The translations under genes and the position numbers were made by a program. Below are positions 17,090 through 25,583 of a DNA stretch of 64,000 nucleotides, piece by piece. The DNA is from Halomonas maura. GTDB taxonomy: Bacteria; Pseudomonadota; Gammaproteobacteria; Pseudomonadales; Halomonadaceae. The notes below the pieces were generated by a model. It was not told the origin of the DNA, ran no database searches, and saw only the letters and a program-made list of their open reading frames with translations. Every line of letters starts with the position of its first letter. Within the stretch, counting starts at the first letter, position 1. The stretch covers positions 280,680-344,679 of the forward strand of contig NZ_JAUFPQ010000023.1 in the NCBI RefSeq assembly GCF_030409305.1, given 5' to 3'.

Positions 17090-17956
17090 TCAGCCATCTC
17101 GAGCCAAGCGCGTCAGCCGCACCTCAACGGTAACGCTCAGCGACTCCAGCGCCGCCGCCTTCTCTCTCCCCTCGGCGCTGGCGCGATGGAGGTGCGGGGT
17201 CATGGCCAGCAGGTCGGCGATGGGCTCGGCGCCGTCGAGGTCGATGGAGTAGCGCAGCGTCTCGCCGACAAGGCGAGTAAAGCCTGCCGGCACCGCATGG
17301 TCACCGGCGCGCGGGGGCTTGAGGGTGGGATAGATGATCTCGCGCAGTTCGCGAAGGTGGTCGGGGCCAGCTTCAACTAGCAGCAGCTCGCCGCCGGGCT
17401 TCAGCACCCGGGCGAACTCCGGGTAGACGGGGAAGCCGAACAGGCACAGCACCCGGTCCAGGCTGTTCGCCTGCACCGGCAGATGGGCGTTGGTGCCCAC
17501 GGCCCAGGTGGCGTTTTTCTGCCGCTTGGCGGCGGCGAGCACCGCCCACTTGGAGATATCCACGCCCAGCAGGGAAAGCGTCGGCGCCTCGCCCTGCGCT
17601 TTCTCAGCCTCAGTCTCGGTCGCGGCCAGCTCGCGCAGGTAGTAGCCCTCGCCGCAGCCGGCATCCAGGCAGTGAAGCGTGCCCCCGGCGGGCGCCTCGG
17701 CCAGCACGGCCCGGCTGACCGCCTCGACGATCGGTCGATAGTGGCCGGCCTCGAGGAAGCGCCGGCGCGCCGCCACCATTTCCTTGCCGTCGCCGGGGTC
17801 GCGGGAGCGCTTGTGCTGCACCGGCAGCAGGTGCACATAGCCCTGCCTGGCGATATCGAAGCCGTGGCCGGTGGCGCAGCGCCAGGCGCCGTCGCGCCGC
17901 TCCAGCGGGTCACCGTCCAGGGGACAGGCCAGGGCCTGAAAGGGGGTGGTGTTCAT
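17090..17956 (-). CDS. rlmA: 23S rRNA (guanine-N1)-methyltransferase RlmA
   Basis: A 288-residue methyltransferase that matches RlmA, which methylates G745 of 23S rRNA. The highly conserved QGYVHLLPVQHKRSRDPGD segment is at about 38-56, and SAM motif I LDAGCGEGYYL is near 96-106. In E. coli the N-terminal zinc site uses Cys5, Cys8, Cys21 and His25. Here the equivalents are Cys11, Asp14, Cys27 and His31, so one cysteine is replaced by aspartate. The ATG at 17954-17956 fits the family start. Confidence 0.9.
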   Translation of the reverse strand: MNTTPFQALACPLDGDPLERRDGAWRCATGHGFDIARQGYVHLLPVQHKRSRDPGDGKEMVAARRRFLEAGHYRPIVEAVSRAVLAEAPAGGTLHCLDAGCGEGYYLRELAATETEAEKAQGEAPTLSLLGVDISKWAVLAAAKRQKNATWAVGTNAHLPVQANSLDRVLCLFGFPVYPEFARVLKPGGELLLVEAGPDHLRELREIIYPTLKPPRAGDHAVPAGFTRLVGETLRYSIDLDGAEPIADLLAMTPHLHRASAEGREKAAALESLSVTVEVRLTRLARDG

Positions 17957-18048
17957 GTCTCGCCTCGTCGCCTGATGATGGATGCCTCGCCCCCGCGCCC
18001 CTGCCGGCGCGCTCGAGCCTGGCGGCATGCCCGGCCGGACACGAAGAA

Positions 18049-18064
18049 CCCGCCGATTGGCGGG
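18049..18064 (-). terminator. Terminator hairpin of the MscS-type gene
   Basis: Stem CCCGCC/GGCGGG with loop GATT, followed on the minus strand by a T-containing tail. It lies 66 bp beyond the MscS-type stop. Hairpins with the same stem recur at 25386 and 30519. Confidence 0.65.
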
Positions 18065-18130
18065 CCCTGATGCCTTTCCATCTTACCCGGCGACCGTCGC
18101 TGCGTGCCATTCGCTCGTGCCCGGCCGCCG

Positions 18131-19849
18131 TCAGCGGGGCGATCCGGCGTCGTTGCCGGGGGGCTGTTCGGGTCCCTCGCCGCGAGCGATATCGTCATGG
18201 CTGATGACCATCACCCCTCTGGGCCACCACTCGGGATGGTGGTCCCGAATGAAGGCCATCAGTCGCTCTCGCACATTCATTTCAGCGATCCAGCCGGCGA
18301 AGGGGTCCGAGGTCATGAGATAGCACACGATCGTCTGGGCCGTCTCGGTCTGTCCGGTCACATAACAGCACAGCTTGTGGTGCTCGATGACGCTGTCTTC
18401 TTCCTTCGCATACGCCAGGAACTTGTCTCTCAGGCAGCCGATATCGGCGCTCAGGTGAAGGGTCAGCTCCAGGCTTCTGTACTCCTTCGTGCTCTTGACC
18501 GAGAGGTTCTCGAAGGGCTTGGAGACGAAGTAGGTGACCGGCACGATCAGGCGCCGCTCATTCCAGGCCCTCAAGCGGATGAACGTATAGAAGATGCCTT
18601 CCACATAGCACCATTGCCCGTCGAACATCACCAGGTCGCCGATGCGTATGGACTTCGCCAGCGACAACTGAAACGACGAGAGGATATTGCCGAGTATGGC
18701 CTGGCCGGCGATACCCACCAGCACCGCCAGGACACTGGCCGATGCCAGCAGGGACAACCCCAGCGTCTCGAAGAGCTGGATCTGGCTCAGCACATAGATC
18801 GAGACGGCGGTCACCGTGACCAGGATGATGAGCCGACGCAGGGCGTAAAGTGTCGTCAGTAATCGACGCTCGTCCTTGGGCTTGGTGTCATCGATCTGCC
18901 CCATCAGGCGCTGCATCATTCTCAGCATGAGGGTATCGACGAGGCGAAGCGCGATCGTACCGGCCCCCCAGGCCAGAATGGCGATCAGCAGTACCCGAAA
19001 AGACGTGGTGGCCACGGCCGAGAAGGAGACCACGTAGTCGAGCAGTATTTGGGTGGCCAGCGACACGACGATGAGCGCCGCGGGTCCCCGGATGCGGCCG
19101 GCGAAGATGCTGGGGGCACCGGCCGGCAGCCAGCGTGTCGCCACCCCGACCAGGCTGTAGGTCCCCCAGCCCACCAGGCCCACCGACAGCAGGAAAACCG
19201 GTATGGCGATCCATTCCCAGATCTTGAGCACCCCGAACGAGGCCTTGAAGCGCCGCGGGATATATTCCTCCAGCCAGGAGGGGCCGTATCGTTCATACAG
19301 CAGAGGGACCGACGACACACTATCCGGCATGACCATCCACACCGGCGCCTCGTTGCCCACCCGATATCGGCCCAGGCGAATGTCGTAGGCATCGCCTTCG
19401 ACCGTGAGCGATGCCAGCTTGAGGTTCCGACGCGGCTTCCCTGCCTGGGGGTGCTGACCCGACGGGTCCTCGATGGCGGCATCCTGGCGTCCGGAGAGGT
19501 CGGACACCTTGAGCCACTCGCCACGCTTGAGGACCTCGGCCAGTTGCCTGGCCAACTCGGCCCCTCGCTGTCGTTGCTCCGCCGGGGTCAGCTCGGAAAG
19601 GTCGAGCAGGTGGGCCGCCGCCGCGAAGTCCTCCTCTTCGGTCAAGGCCTGAAAGCTGCGGATCGCCTGCCGTGGCGTCATTCGCTTCACCGACTCGGGG
19701 GGCTCGTCCAGTCCCGCGTTCAGCGATTCGACGGGGAACCAGCGCGTCTCCTCGCTGCCGTCGCCCGGCGTCTGCGCCACCGCCAGGCAGGAAAACGCCA
19801 GCGCCAGCGCCGCCGCCAGCCACCGTCGCCACAAGCCATTCTTCTTCAT
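18131..19849 (-). CDS. MscS-family mechanosensitive channel protein with periplasmic N-terminal domain
   Basis: A 572-residue protein. A signal peptide ends near residue 25 (FSCLAVAQ), and a soluble periplasmic region covers about 30-185. At least four membrane helices follow between about 190 and 370. The MscS pore-lining and beta domain is recognisable at LAVLVGIAGQAILGNILSSFQLSLAKSIRIGDLVMFDGQWCYVEGI (about 385-430). Such channels relieve osmotic downshock, useful for a halophile-like host. The start at 19849 marks the signal peptide; the frame extends upstream without protein-like content. Confidence 0.88.
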   Translation of the reverse strand: MKKNGLWRRWLAAALALAFSCLAVAQTPGDGSEETRWFPVESLNAGLDEPPESVKRMTPRQAIRSFQALTEEEDFAAAAHLLDLSELTPAEQRQRGAELARQLAEVLKRGEWLKVSDLSGRQDAAIEDPSGQHPQAGKPRRNLKLASLTVEGDAYDIRLGRYRVGNEAPVWMVMPDSVSSVPLLYERYGPSWLEEYIPRRFKASFGVLKIWEWIAIPVFLLSVGLVGWGTYSLVGVATRWLPAGAPSIFAGRIRGPAALIVVSLATQILLDYVVSFSAVATTSFRVLLIAILAWGAGTIALRLVDTLMLRMMQRLMGQIDDTKPKDERRLLTTLYALRRLIILVTVTAVSIYVLSQIQLFETLGLSLLASASVLAVLVGIAGQAILGNILSSFQLSLAKSIRIGDLVMFDGQWCYVEGIFYTFIRLRAWNERRLIVPVTYFVSKPFENLSVKSTKEYRSLELTLHLSADIGCLRDKFLAYAKEEDSVIEHHKLCCYVTGQTETAQTIVCYLMTSDPFAGWIAEMNVRERLMAFIRDHHPEWWPRGVMVISHDDIARGEGPEQPPGNDAGSPR

Positions 19850-20048
19850 ACGCGCCTTACCCGATTCGGTGGGACATCCATGCATGCCTGGCCAGGCCCA
19901 TGTCGGGGCACAGCTTAGCGCCCATGGCACCGCCAGACTCAACCCTGTGTTCGATAGCCGTGTCCTTTCTGCCACGTCTCGCTCATGTCGCAAGGCCAGC
20001 GGCGGGACGGTGCCTATCGGGCGACATGCAAGCGCCAAGGCAACGGCG

Positions 20049-20654
20049 TCACCGAGAGTGCGCTTGCACCCCACCGTGGATCAGCGAGGCGAACGCCCTG
20101 GCAGCCTCGGCCTCGCTGCAATTACCGCGCACCATCGCCCCCGAGAGGGCATCTCCCGCGCCGATCAAGCCGACGCAGCGTCGTTCGAGCTCGTCATCGG
20201 CCAACTCGCAGTACGGCGTCAACACCGCGGCGAACAGTTGGACGTAGCCGTCGAGCAGTTCCTGATAGACGCTCTCCTTCTCCTCACTCCCTGCCAGTGC
20301 GGCGCCGATGGCATGCCACTCGCCGCTGGTATCGGCATAGCAGTGAACGTGAGCGGCGGCGAGCATGTCAGCGGTTTCCTCGAGACTCCGCTCACCGCTG
20401 GTCAGTGCTTCGCGAAGCGCGTTCGACTGCTGCGAGTCGATCAGCTTGTAGAGTTCGATCAACAGCGTTGAGCGCGTGCCGAAATGATCGTAGGCGACCG
20501 GCTTGGAAACGCCGGCGCATGCCGCCAGATGCCCCAGGGTCAGGCGATCCGCCCCCTGCTCGCGGACGATCCGCAGCGCCGTATCGAGCAGCTGACGCCG
20601 CCGCCCTTCCCTCGAAAGCCGGCGGCCCGTGGGTTCCACGGCTTTTCCCTTCAT
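20049..20654 (-). CDS. TetR-family repressor
   Basis: A 201-residue regulator with an N-terminal HTH at about 18-65 (REQGADRLTLGHLAACAGVSKPVAYDHFGTRSTLL), typical of TetR. The C-terminal ligand domain is divergent, so the inducer is unknown. The gene is divergent from a dehydrogenase gene. The 107-bp gap contains two adjacent palindromes at 20701-20739 that are its likely operators, implying autorepression and repression of the neighbour. Confidence 0.9.
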   Translation of the reverse strand: MKGKAVEPTGRRLSREGRRRQLLDTALRIVREQGADRLTLGHLAACAGVSKPVAYDHFGTRSTLLIELYKLIDSQQSNALREALTSGERSLEETADMLAAAHVHCYADTSGEWHAIGAALAGSEEKESVYQELLDGYVQLFAAVLTPYCELADDELERRCVGLIGAGDALSGAMVRGNCSEAEAARAFASLIHGGVQAHSR

Positions 20655-20700
20655 ACCGTTCGTCTCATGTCGCTCGTCATGTTATCGCGTCCGCTTGCAT

Positions 20701-20739
20701 AACCTACCAAGAGTAGGTTAAACCTACCAATGGTAGGTT
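20701..20739. promoter_or_regulatory. Double palindromic operator for the TetR regulator
   Basis: Two palindromes lie 20 bp apart start to start. The second (20721-20739) is perfect, with 9-bp arms AACCTACCA/TGGTAGGTT around one central base. The first (20701-20719) has 7-bp arms AACCTAC/GTAGGTT around five bases. They sit between the divergent TetR and dehydrogenase genes, 23 bp from the dehydrogenase ATG. Confidence 0.88.
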
Positions 20740-20761
20740 TTGACGAAACGGAGGCTCAGTC

Positions 20762-21769
20762 ATGTTACAGGATCCCATTCTGCTTATCGGCGGCTCCGGC
20801 ATCGTCGGCCGCTGGACCGCGCGCTTTCTGCGCGCCACGCATCCCGACGCCGCGCTATTGATCGGCGGCCGCGATCTCGCCAGGGCGGAGGAAGCCGCTG
20901 CGGAGATCGGCAATGCGGAGGCCGTGAAGATCGACCTGGCCGCCGCCGACCTCGGGCTGGGTGAACGCCGGGTCAGCGCCATCGCGATCTTTTTCACCGA
21001 CACGACGACCGCCGCGCTGCGTTTCGCCCAGGCGCGCGGCGTACCGTATATCAGCATTTCTCCGGCCATCCACGAGACCGGCCCCGACGTCGCGGCATAC
21101 ATGCACACGCCGGATGCCGCGCCGGTGATTCTCGGTACCGAATGGCTCGTGGGCGCCACGACGATACCGACGCTCACGTTCGCCAAGGCGTTCGGCCGCA
21201 TCGACGATATTCGCCTCGGCGCCCTGCTCGACGAGCAGGACGAAGGGGGCCCGGCCGCCTTCGCCGACCTCGAACGGCAGACGCAGGCCGTTCCTGCCGT
21301 GCTGGCGCGTCGCGACGGCGCCTGGTGCTGGCGCACCGGCGACGACGCCAAGGCCGAGTTCCACGCCGCCGACGGCACCCCGATGGCAGCCACCGCGCTA
21401 TCGCCGCACGACATCGTCGGCCTCGCGACCGTGACCGGCGCGCCGAACGTCGCGTTCAACCTGGCCATCGGCGAGAGCTCCAGCCGCCGTCGCGGCGAAC
21501 CGATGTCCACCGAGATCCTTATCGAACTCGCCGGCGAGGACCCCGCGGGCCAGCCGCTGCGCACCCGTCATGCGGTCACCCATCCCGAAGGGCAAATGCC
21601 GCCGACAGGCCTCGGCGTCGCGCTGCTGCTCGAACGACTCACCGGGCTCGACGGCGACCCGACGCCCCCAGCCGGGCTCTATTTTCCGTATCAGCTACTC
21701 GATTCGCAGCGCTATTTCGAACGCTTCGAGCAGGCTGGCGGGGAGATCTCGGCACTGGAAGCGCCGTGA
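20762..21769 (+). CDS. Saccharopine dehydrogenase-like NAD(P)-binding protein
   Basis: A 335-residue oxidoreductase-fold protein with an N-terminal dinucleotide site PILLIGGSGIVGRWTARFL (about 5-22). It resembles saccharopine-dehydrogenase-like and trans-acting enoyl reductase relatives. The substrate is not known. It is controlled, by position, by the divergent TetR gene through the double palindrome. An aromatic or xenobiotic substrate is possible for this arrangement, but that is inference. Confidence 0.78.
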   Translation: MLQDPILLIGGSGIVGRWTARFLRATHPDAALLIGGRDLARAEEAAAEIGNAEAVKIDLAAADLGLGERRVSAIAIFFTDTTTAALRFAQARGVPYISISPAIHETGPDVAAYMHTPDAAPVILGTEWLVGATTIPTLTFAKAFGRIDDIRLGALLDEQDEGGPAAFADLERQTQAVPAVLARRDGAWCWRTGDDAKAEFHAADGTPMAATALSPHDIVGLATVTGAPNVAFNLAIGESSSRRRGEPMSTEILIELAGEDPAGQPLRTRHAVTHPEGQMPPTGLGVALLLERLTGLDGDPTPPAGLYFPYQLLDSQRYFERFEQAGGEISALEAP

Positions 21770-21961
21770 CAGGCACGCGCATGCCATGGCGCATGGCATG
21801 ACGCTCGCTCGAGGCGGGTTGACGACAACGTGCACGGCTACCGAGGGCCAGATCGAGTCGCTTCGGCGGAACACCTCGCCCGCCGCGAGGCCGGCTATCG
21901 GTGCCGCCGGGAAACCCATGTGGATGCCGTGAAGGATCGCGACCGTCGCAGCGCGGGCCCG
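21695..21961 (-). pseudogene. Remnant of a CPBP (CAAX-type) membrane protease gene
   Basis: In the frame that follows the stop of the next upstream gene, the minus strand encodes ILHGIHMGFPAAPIAGLAAGEVFRRSDSIWPSVAVHVVVN. This has the C-terminal His-containing motif pattern of CPBP intramembrane proteases (H-G-x-x-x-G-F and a later H-x-x-x-N). There is no start and the rest of the protein is missing. The 3' part runs into the dehydrogenase gene on the other strand. Confidence 0.4.
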
Positions 21962-23608
21962 TCACCCCCTGGGGCCGAACGTCTCGAAGTCGATGCGGCC
22001 CGGGGAAACGCCTCCCGCCTCGAGGCCGGCGCTGAGATCGGCGAGGAACCCGGCCGGGCCACAGAGCAGGTAGCAGGCCTCGGGGCCGGCCTCGAGCGCC
22101 AGGAGGTCGCCGGCCGTGATCCGCCCCTTCGTGTCGTAGTCGACACCGGCCGTGTCGCTGGCGCGTGGCGCGCTGTAGAACGTGCGGCGCACCACGCCGT
22201 CGGACCCGGCCACCAAGGCCTCGACCTCGGCCCTGAAGGCGTGGGTCCCGCCATCGCGCGTGCCATGCACGAACCAGACGGGCCGGCCGGCGTTTTCGGC
22301 CACCACCGCGTGCAGCATCGAGAGCACCGGCGTGATGCCGACGCCGGCGCTGACCAGCACCAGCGGACACCGCCGGCGCGGCAGGACGAAGTCGCCCGAG
22401 GGCCGCCGCGCCTCGATGTGATCGCCGACAGCGACCCGGTCGTGCAAGAAGCGCGAGGCGGTGCCATCTTGCTCGCGCTTGACGCTGAGTCGGTAGGTCT
22501 CGGCGAATGGCGTCCCGGAGAGCGAGTAGCTGCGGCCCACCCGCCCCGGTCGCTGGGGGACCTCCAGCTCGATGGCCAGATGCTGGCCGGCCTCGAAGGG
22601 GTCGAGCGCAGCGCTCTCGGCATCGGCCAGGAGGAAGGAGGTGATCCGCTCGCTTTCGGCCACCTTGTCGATGACCCTGAGCCGCCGCGGTGGCTCGTCT
22701 TCCCGATGCCAGCGCAGCGCCAGCGCCGCCGGGCGGTCAACGACCCGCTCCACCGCCACCTCGATCATGCGCTTGGCGTTCGGGTCGTGGCTGCCTGCCG
22801 GTGCCCAGTCGATCCGGGCACGACCGGTGATCTGCAGCATGCCGCCCGTCGCGAAGTCGACGAACAGCAATCCCACCCGCGGATCGCGGAGCAGGTTGCC
22901 GATCGTGTTGAAGAAGTTGTTGCCCGCGTAATCGGGAATATGCAGCGTCCCCTCCGCGTCGACGCGTACGAAGCCGGGCTCGCCGCCCCGGTGCGAGGCG
23001 TCGTAGCCTCGGGACGGGCTTTCCCCGCCCGTAACGTGGTCTGAGTTAGAACCGAAGCCGGAACCGATGAAGAAGGTATCGGCCGCCAGGATCCGTGCAC
23101 GCTGGGCGGCATCGAGGCGATCCGACACCACCGCGTCGGCCCCCGGCGAGGGCGCGACGCGCCGCCACTCGCGCTCGCGGATGTATTGCGGGCAGTTGCC
23201 GAAGCTCTGCCGCACATCGATGACGAAGGCGTCGCCAGCGGGGCGGATCACCCCATTGGCCCGGTTGCGCCGCCGCGTCGCCAGTTCGATGCCGAGCAGG
23301 CCGATGTCGGCGGCGCAACCGAGCGCCGAGGCCAACGGGTCTCGCGCATCGAGGCGCGCCGCGACCGTTAGCGTGCGCGAATCCGGCGACTCGATGAAGC
23401 CGTCTTCTCCCGCCAGCAGCGTGACCCAGGGGCGGCCCTTCTCGTCGCCGCCCGCGATGACCACGAAGGGCAGCATGGCGAAGAAGGCGCGGTGCTGCTC
23501 GGGCATATGGTCACGAATGAAGCGGCCGGCCGAGGTGGCGATGTCCTCCACGCCGGCGCGGCGCTGGGCGCCGAGTTCGCCCTCGTGAAAGGGGGTCGTG
23601 GATCTCAT
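21962..23608 (-). CDS. PNPOx-like domain fused to ferredoxin-NADP reductase-type FAD module
   Basis: A 548-residue two-part protein. Residues about 25-290 form a pyridoxamine-5'-phosphate-oxidase-like split barrel (QHRAFFAMLPFVVIAGGDEKGRPWVTLLAG; NNFFNTIGNLLRDPRVGLLFVDFATGG). Residues about 310-548 form an FNR-type FAD/NAD module (RSYSLSG for FAD, VLVSAGVGITPVLSMLHAV and YLLCGPAGF for NAD). Many relatives end in a 2Fe-2S ferredoxin domain; this one stops at the NAD domain. The electron acceptor is unknown. It lies 28 bp downstream of a GST gene and is probably cotranscribed with it. Confidence 0.85.
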   Translation of the reverse strand: MRSTTPFHEGELGAQRRAGVEDIATSAGRFIRDHMPEQHRAFFAMLPFVVIAGGDEKGRPWVTLLAGEDGFIESPDSRTLTVAARLDARDPLASALGCAADIGLLGIELATRRRNRANGVIRPAGDAFVIDVRQSFGNCPQYIREREWRRVAPSPGADAVVSDRLDAAQRARILAADTFFIGSGFGSNSDHVTGGESPSRGYDASHRGGEPGFVRVDAEGTLHIPDYAGNNFFNTIGNLLRDPRVGLLFVDFATGGMLQITGRARIDWAPAGSHDPNAKRMIEVAVERVVDRPAALALRWHREDEPPRRLRVIDKVAESERITSFLLADAESAALDPFEAGQHLAIELEVPQRPGRVGRSYSLSGTPFAETYRLSVKREQDGTASRFLHDRVAVGDHIEARRPSGDFVLPRRRCPLVLVSAGVGITPVLSMLHAVVAENAGRPVWFVHGTRDGGTHAFRAEVEALVAGSDGVVRRTFYSAPRASDTAGVDYDTKGRITAGDLLALEAGPEACYLLCGPAGFLADLSAGLEAGGVSPGRIDFETFGPRG

Positions 23609-23636
23609 GAGCAGCCTCCGCTCGAATGCCGATACC

Positions 23637-24278
23637 TCAGGCGAGTGCCGGCGATCGCGCCATGCCGATGAAGCGAGGCAGCGCCTCGATGCGCGAGAGC
23701 CAGGCCCGCACCTGCGGATAGGCGGCGAGGCTCACGCCGCCCTCCGGGGCGTGGGCGACATAGCTGTAGCCCGCGATGTCGGCGAGCGTCGGCCTGTCGG
23801 CGGCGAGCCACTGGCGACCCTCGAGGTGGGCGTCCATCACCGCGAACAGCGCGTGCGCCTTGGCCTTCGCCGCCTGGTGATCGAGGGGCGCGCCGAACAC
23901 GCTGACGAGGCGCGCGGCGCAGGGGCCGGAGGCGATCTCGCCGGCCGCGATGGAAAGCCAGCGCTGCACCCCGGCCTTCTCCACCGGATCGCTGCCGATC
24001 CAGGTGGCGGGGTCGCCGTAGCGCTCGGCCAGGTAGATGAGGATGGCGTTGGAGTCCGCCAGCGTGAGGCCATTGTCCTCGATGGCCGGCACCTGGCCCA
24101 GCGGGCTGATCGCGAGGTAGTCGGGCGCGCGATGGGCACCGTGCGCCATGTCCAGATCGACGGTCTGGTAGGGAATCGCCAGCAGCGCGAGCATCAGCTC
24201 GACGCGATGGCAGTGGCCCGATTTCGGATTGCGATACAGCTTCACCGGGGCATTCTCGAGGGCATTGGCGTTCGACAT
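23637..24278 (-). CDS. Glutathione S-transferase family protein
   Basis: A 213-residue GST. The N-terminal thioredoxin-like domain carries LYRNPKSGHCHRVELMLALL, PLGQVPAIEDNGLTLADSNAILIYLAE, and the C-terminal helical domain follows from about 95. A strong AAGGAG ribosome binding site is 5 nt before the ATG at 24276-24278. It is divergent from the LysR gene, and the gap contains an AT-rich inverted repeat. Substrate unknown; the oxidoreductase downstream suggests a detoxification pair. Confidence 0.9.
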   Translation of the reverse strand: MSNANALENAPVKLYRNPKSGHCHRVELMLALLAIPYQTVDLDMAHGAHRAPDYLAISPLGQVPAIEDNGLTLADSNAILIYLAERYGDPATWIGSDPVEKAGVQRWLSIAAGEIASGPCAARLVSVFGAPLDHQAAKAKAHALFAVMDAHLEGRQWLAADRPTLADIAGYSYVAHAPEGGVSLAAYPQVRAWLSRIEALPRFIGMARSPALA

Positions 24279-24325
24279 GACAAGGCTCCTTACAGTGACG
24301 GGAGAGGGGGTGTCCATGCAGGCCA

Positions 24326-24358
24326 ATATATTCCTCGACGATTCATGGAAGAATATAT
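24326..24358. promoter_or_regulatory. AT-rich inverted repeat, likely LysR operator
   Basis: Arms ATATATTC (24326-24333) and GAATATAT (24351-24358) are separated by 17 bp in the gap between the divergent GST and LysR genes. The AT-rich character stands out in GC-rich surroundings. Spacing and position fit a LysR-type recognition region. Confidence 0.6.
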
Positions 24359-24404
24359 CTACTATGAAAGGCACTACTTTGAATTCTGAAATTATCGAGT
24401 CGCC

Positions 24405-25301
24405 ATGGATCGCCTTCAGGCCCTGAGAGTGTTCGTCGCCGTCGCCGAGGCGCAGAGTTTCGCCGGGGGCGCCCGCGCCACGGGGCTCAGCTCGCCCTCC
24501 GCCACCCGAGCCATCGGCACCCTCGAGACCGCGCTCGGCGCCCGGCTATTCACCCGCTCGACGCGGCGGGTCCGGCTCACCGAGGTCGGGCAGGCGTACC
24601 TCGCGGAGGTGCGAGAGATCCTCGCCCTGCTTCAGGCCGCCGACGACACGGCCTCGGGGGCGGCCAACACGCCCGTCGGGCAACTGCGCATCACCTGCCC
24701 GCAGGAGTTCGGGCGAATCCATGTCACGCCCCTGCTCACCGAATTCCTCGACCGCTATCCCCAGGTAAGCGCCGACGTGCTGATGGTCGATCGCATCGTC
24801 AACCTGGTCGAGGAAGGCTTCGATATCGCCGCGCGCATCGGCCACCTGCCCTCCTCCGAGCTCACCGCCGTGCGCCTCGGTCGGGTACGCCGCGTCATCT
24901 GCGGCTCGCCGGACTATTTCGCCACCTGGGGCCGCCCGCAAGCGCCGGCCGACCTCGCCTCGCATCGCGTTGTCTCGCTCGCTGCCGGCAATCCCTCCGG
25001 CGAGTGGCGCTTCGGCCCGGAGGGCGCGCAGGCGGCCAGGGTCCATTCGCGGCTCAGGGTCAGCAGCGTGGCGGCGGCCATCGATATCGCGAGGCAGGGC
25101 TGGGGCCTGTGCCGCGTGCTCTCCTACCAGGTCGGGCCTGATCTCGAGACCGGTCGTCTCCAGACCGTGCTGGAGGACCATGAGCCCGCCCCCCTGCCGA
25201 TCCACTTCGTGCATGTCGAAGGCCGCCGGGCCGCGGCGAAGGTCCGCGCCTTCATCGACTTCGCCGCGCCGCGCCTGCGCCGGCTCGAGATACTGCAATG
25301 A
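24405..25301 (+). CDS. LysR-family transcriptional regulator
   Basis: A 298-residue LysR protein with an N-terminal winged helix (MDRLQALRVFVAVAEAQSFAGGARATGLSSPSATRAIGTLE, about 1-41) and a periplasmic-binding-like effector domain from about 90. Close in type to regulators that sit divergent from GST or quinone reductase genes. It probably regulates the GST/PNPOx-FNR operon through the inverted repeat at 24326-24358. Confidence 0.9.
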   Translation: MDRLQALRVFVAVAEAQSFAGGARATGLSSPSATRAIGTLETALGARLFTRSTRRVRLTEVGQAYLAEVREILALLQAADDTASGAANTPVGQLRITCPQEFGRIHVTPLLTEFLDRYPQVSADVLMVDRIVNLVEEGFDIAARIGHLPSSELTAVRLGRVRRVICGSPDYFATWGRPQAPADLASHRVVSLAAGNPSGEWRFGPEGAQAARVHSRLRVSSVAAAIDIARQGWGLCRVLSYQVGPDLETGRLQTVLEDHEPAPLPIHFVHVEGRRAAAKVRAFIDFAAPRLRRLEILQ

Positions 25302-25385
25302 GGGCGGCGCGGCCCAACGCCCGATGGCTCACCCGGTACTGGTGAGGTGTTTCCCGAAAACACGAGTGATTCGCAGGCACAAAAA

Positions 25386-25405
25386 AACCCGCCGATCGGC
25401 GGGTT
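25386..25405 (-). terminator. Strong hairpin with minus-strand T-run
   Basis: A fully palindromic stem CCCGCC/GGCGGG with loop GATC is followed on the minus strand by seven T residues. It therefore terminates transcription coming from the methyltransferase gene at 25584-26228, about 180 bp away. It may also stop LysR transcripts on the plus strand, less efficiently. Confidence 0.75.
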
Positions 25406-25583
25406 CTGGTGACGGCTCACGTGACTCGCGACGAAGGCTCCGCTCCATAGGGTGGCCACATATGGGTCGGTCAGCTAACGGAAGCGGACTTTCAGAATCC
25501 ACTCATGTAATGCTGTGCTTGAGGGGCGAGCCGAGGTGCCGAAGTTTGACAACGCCATTCTTGGAGGTTGACCCCAAATATCT

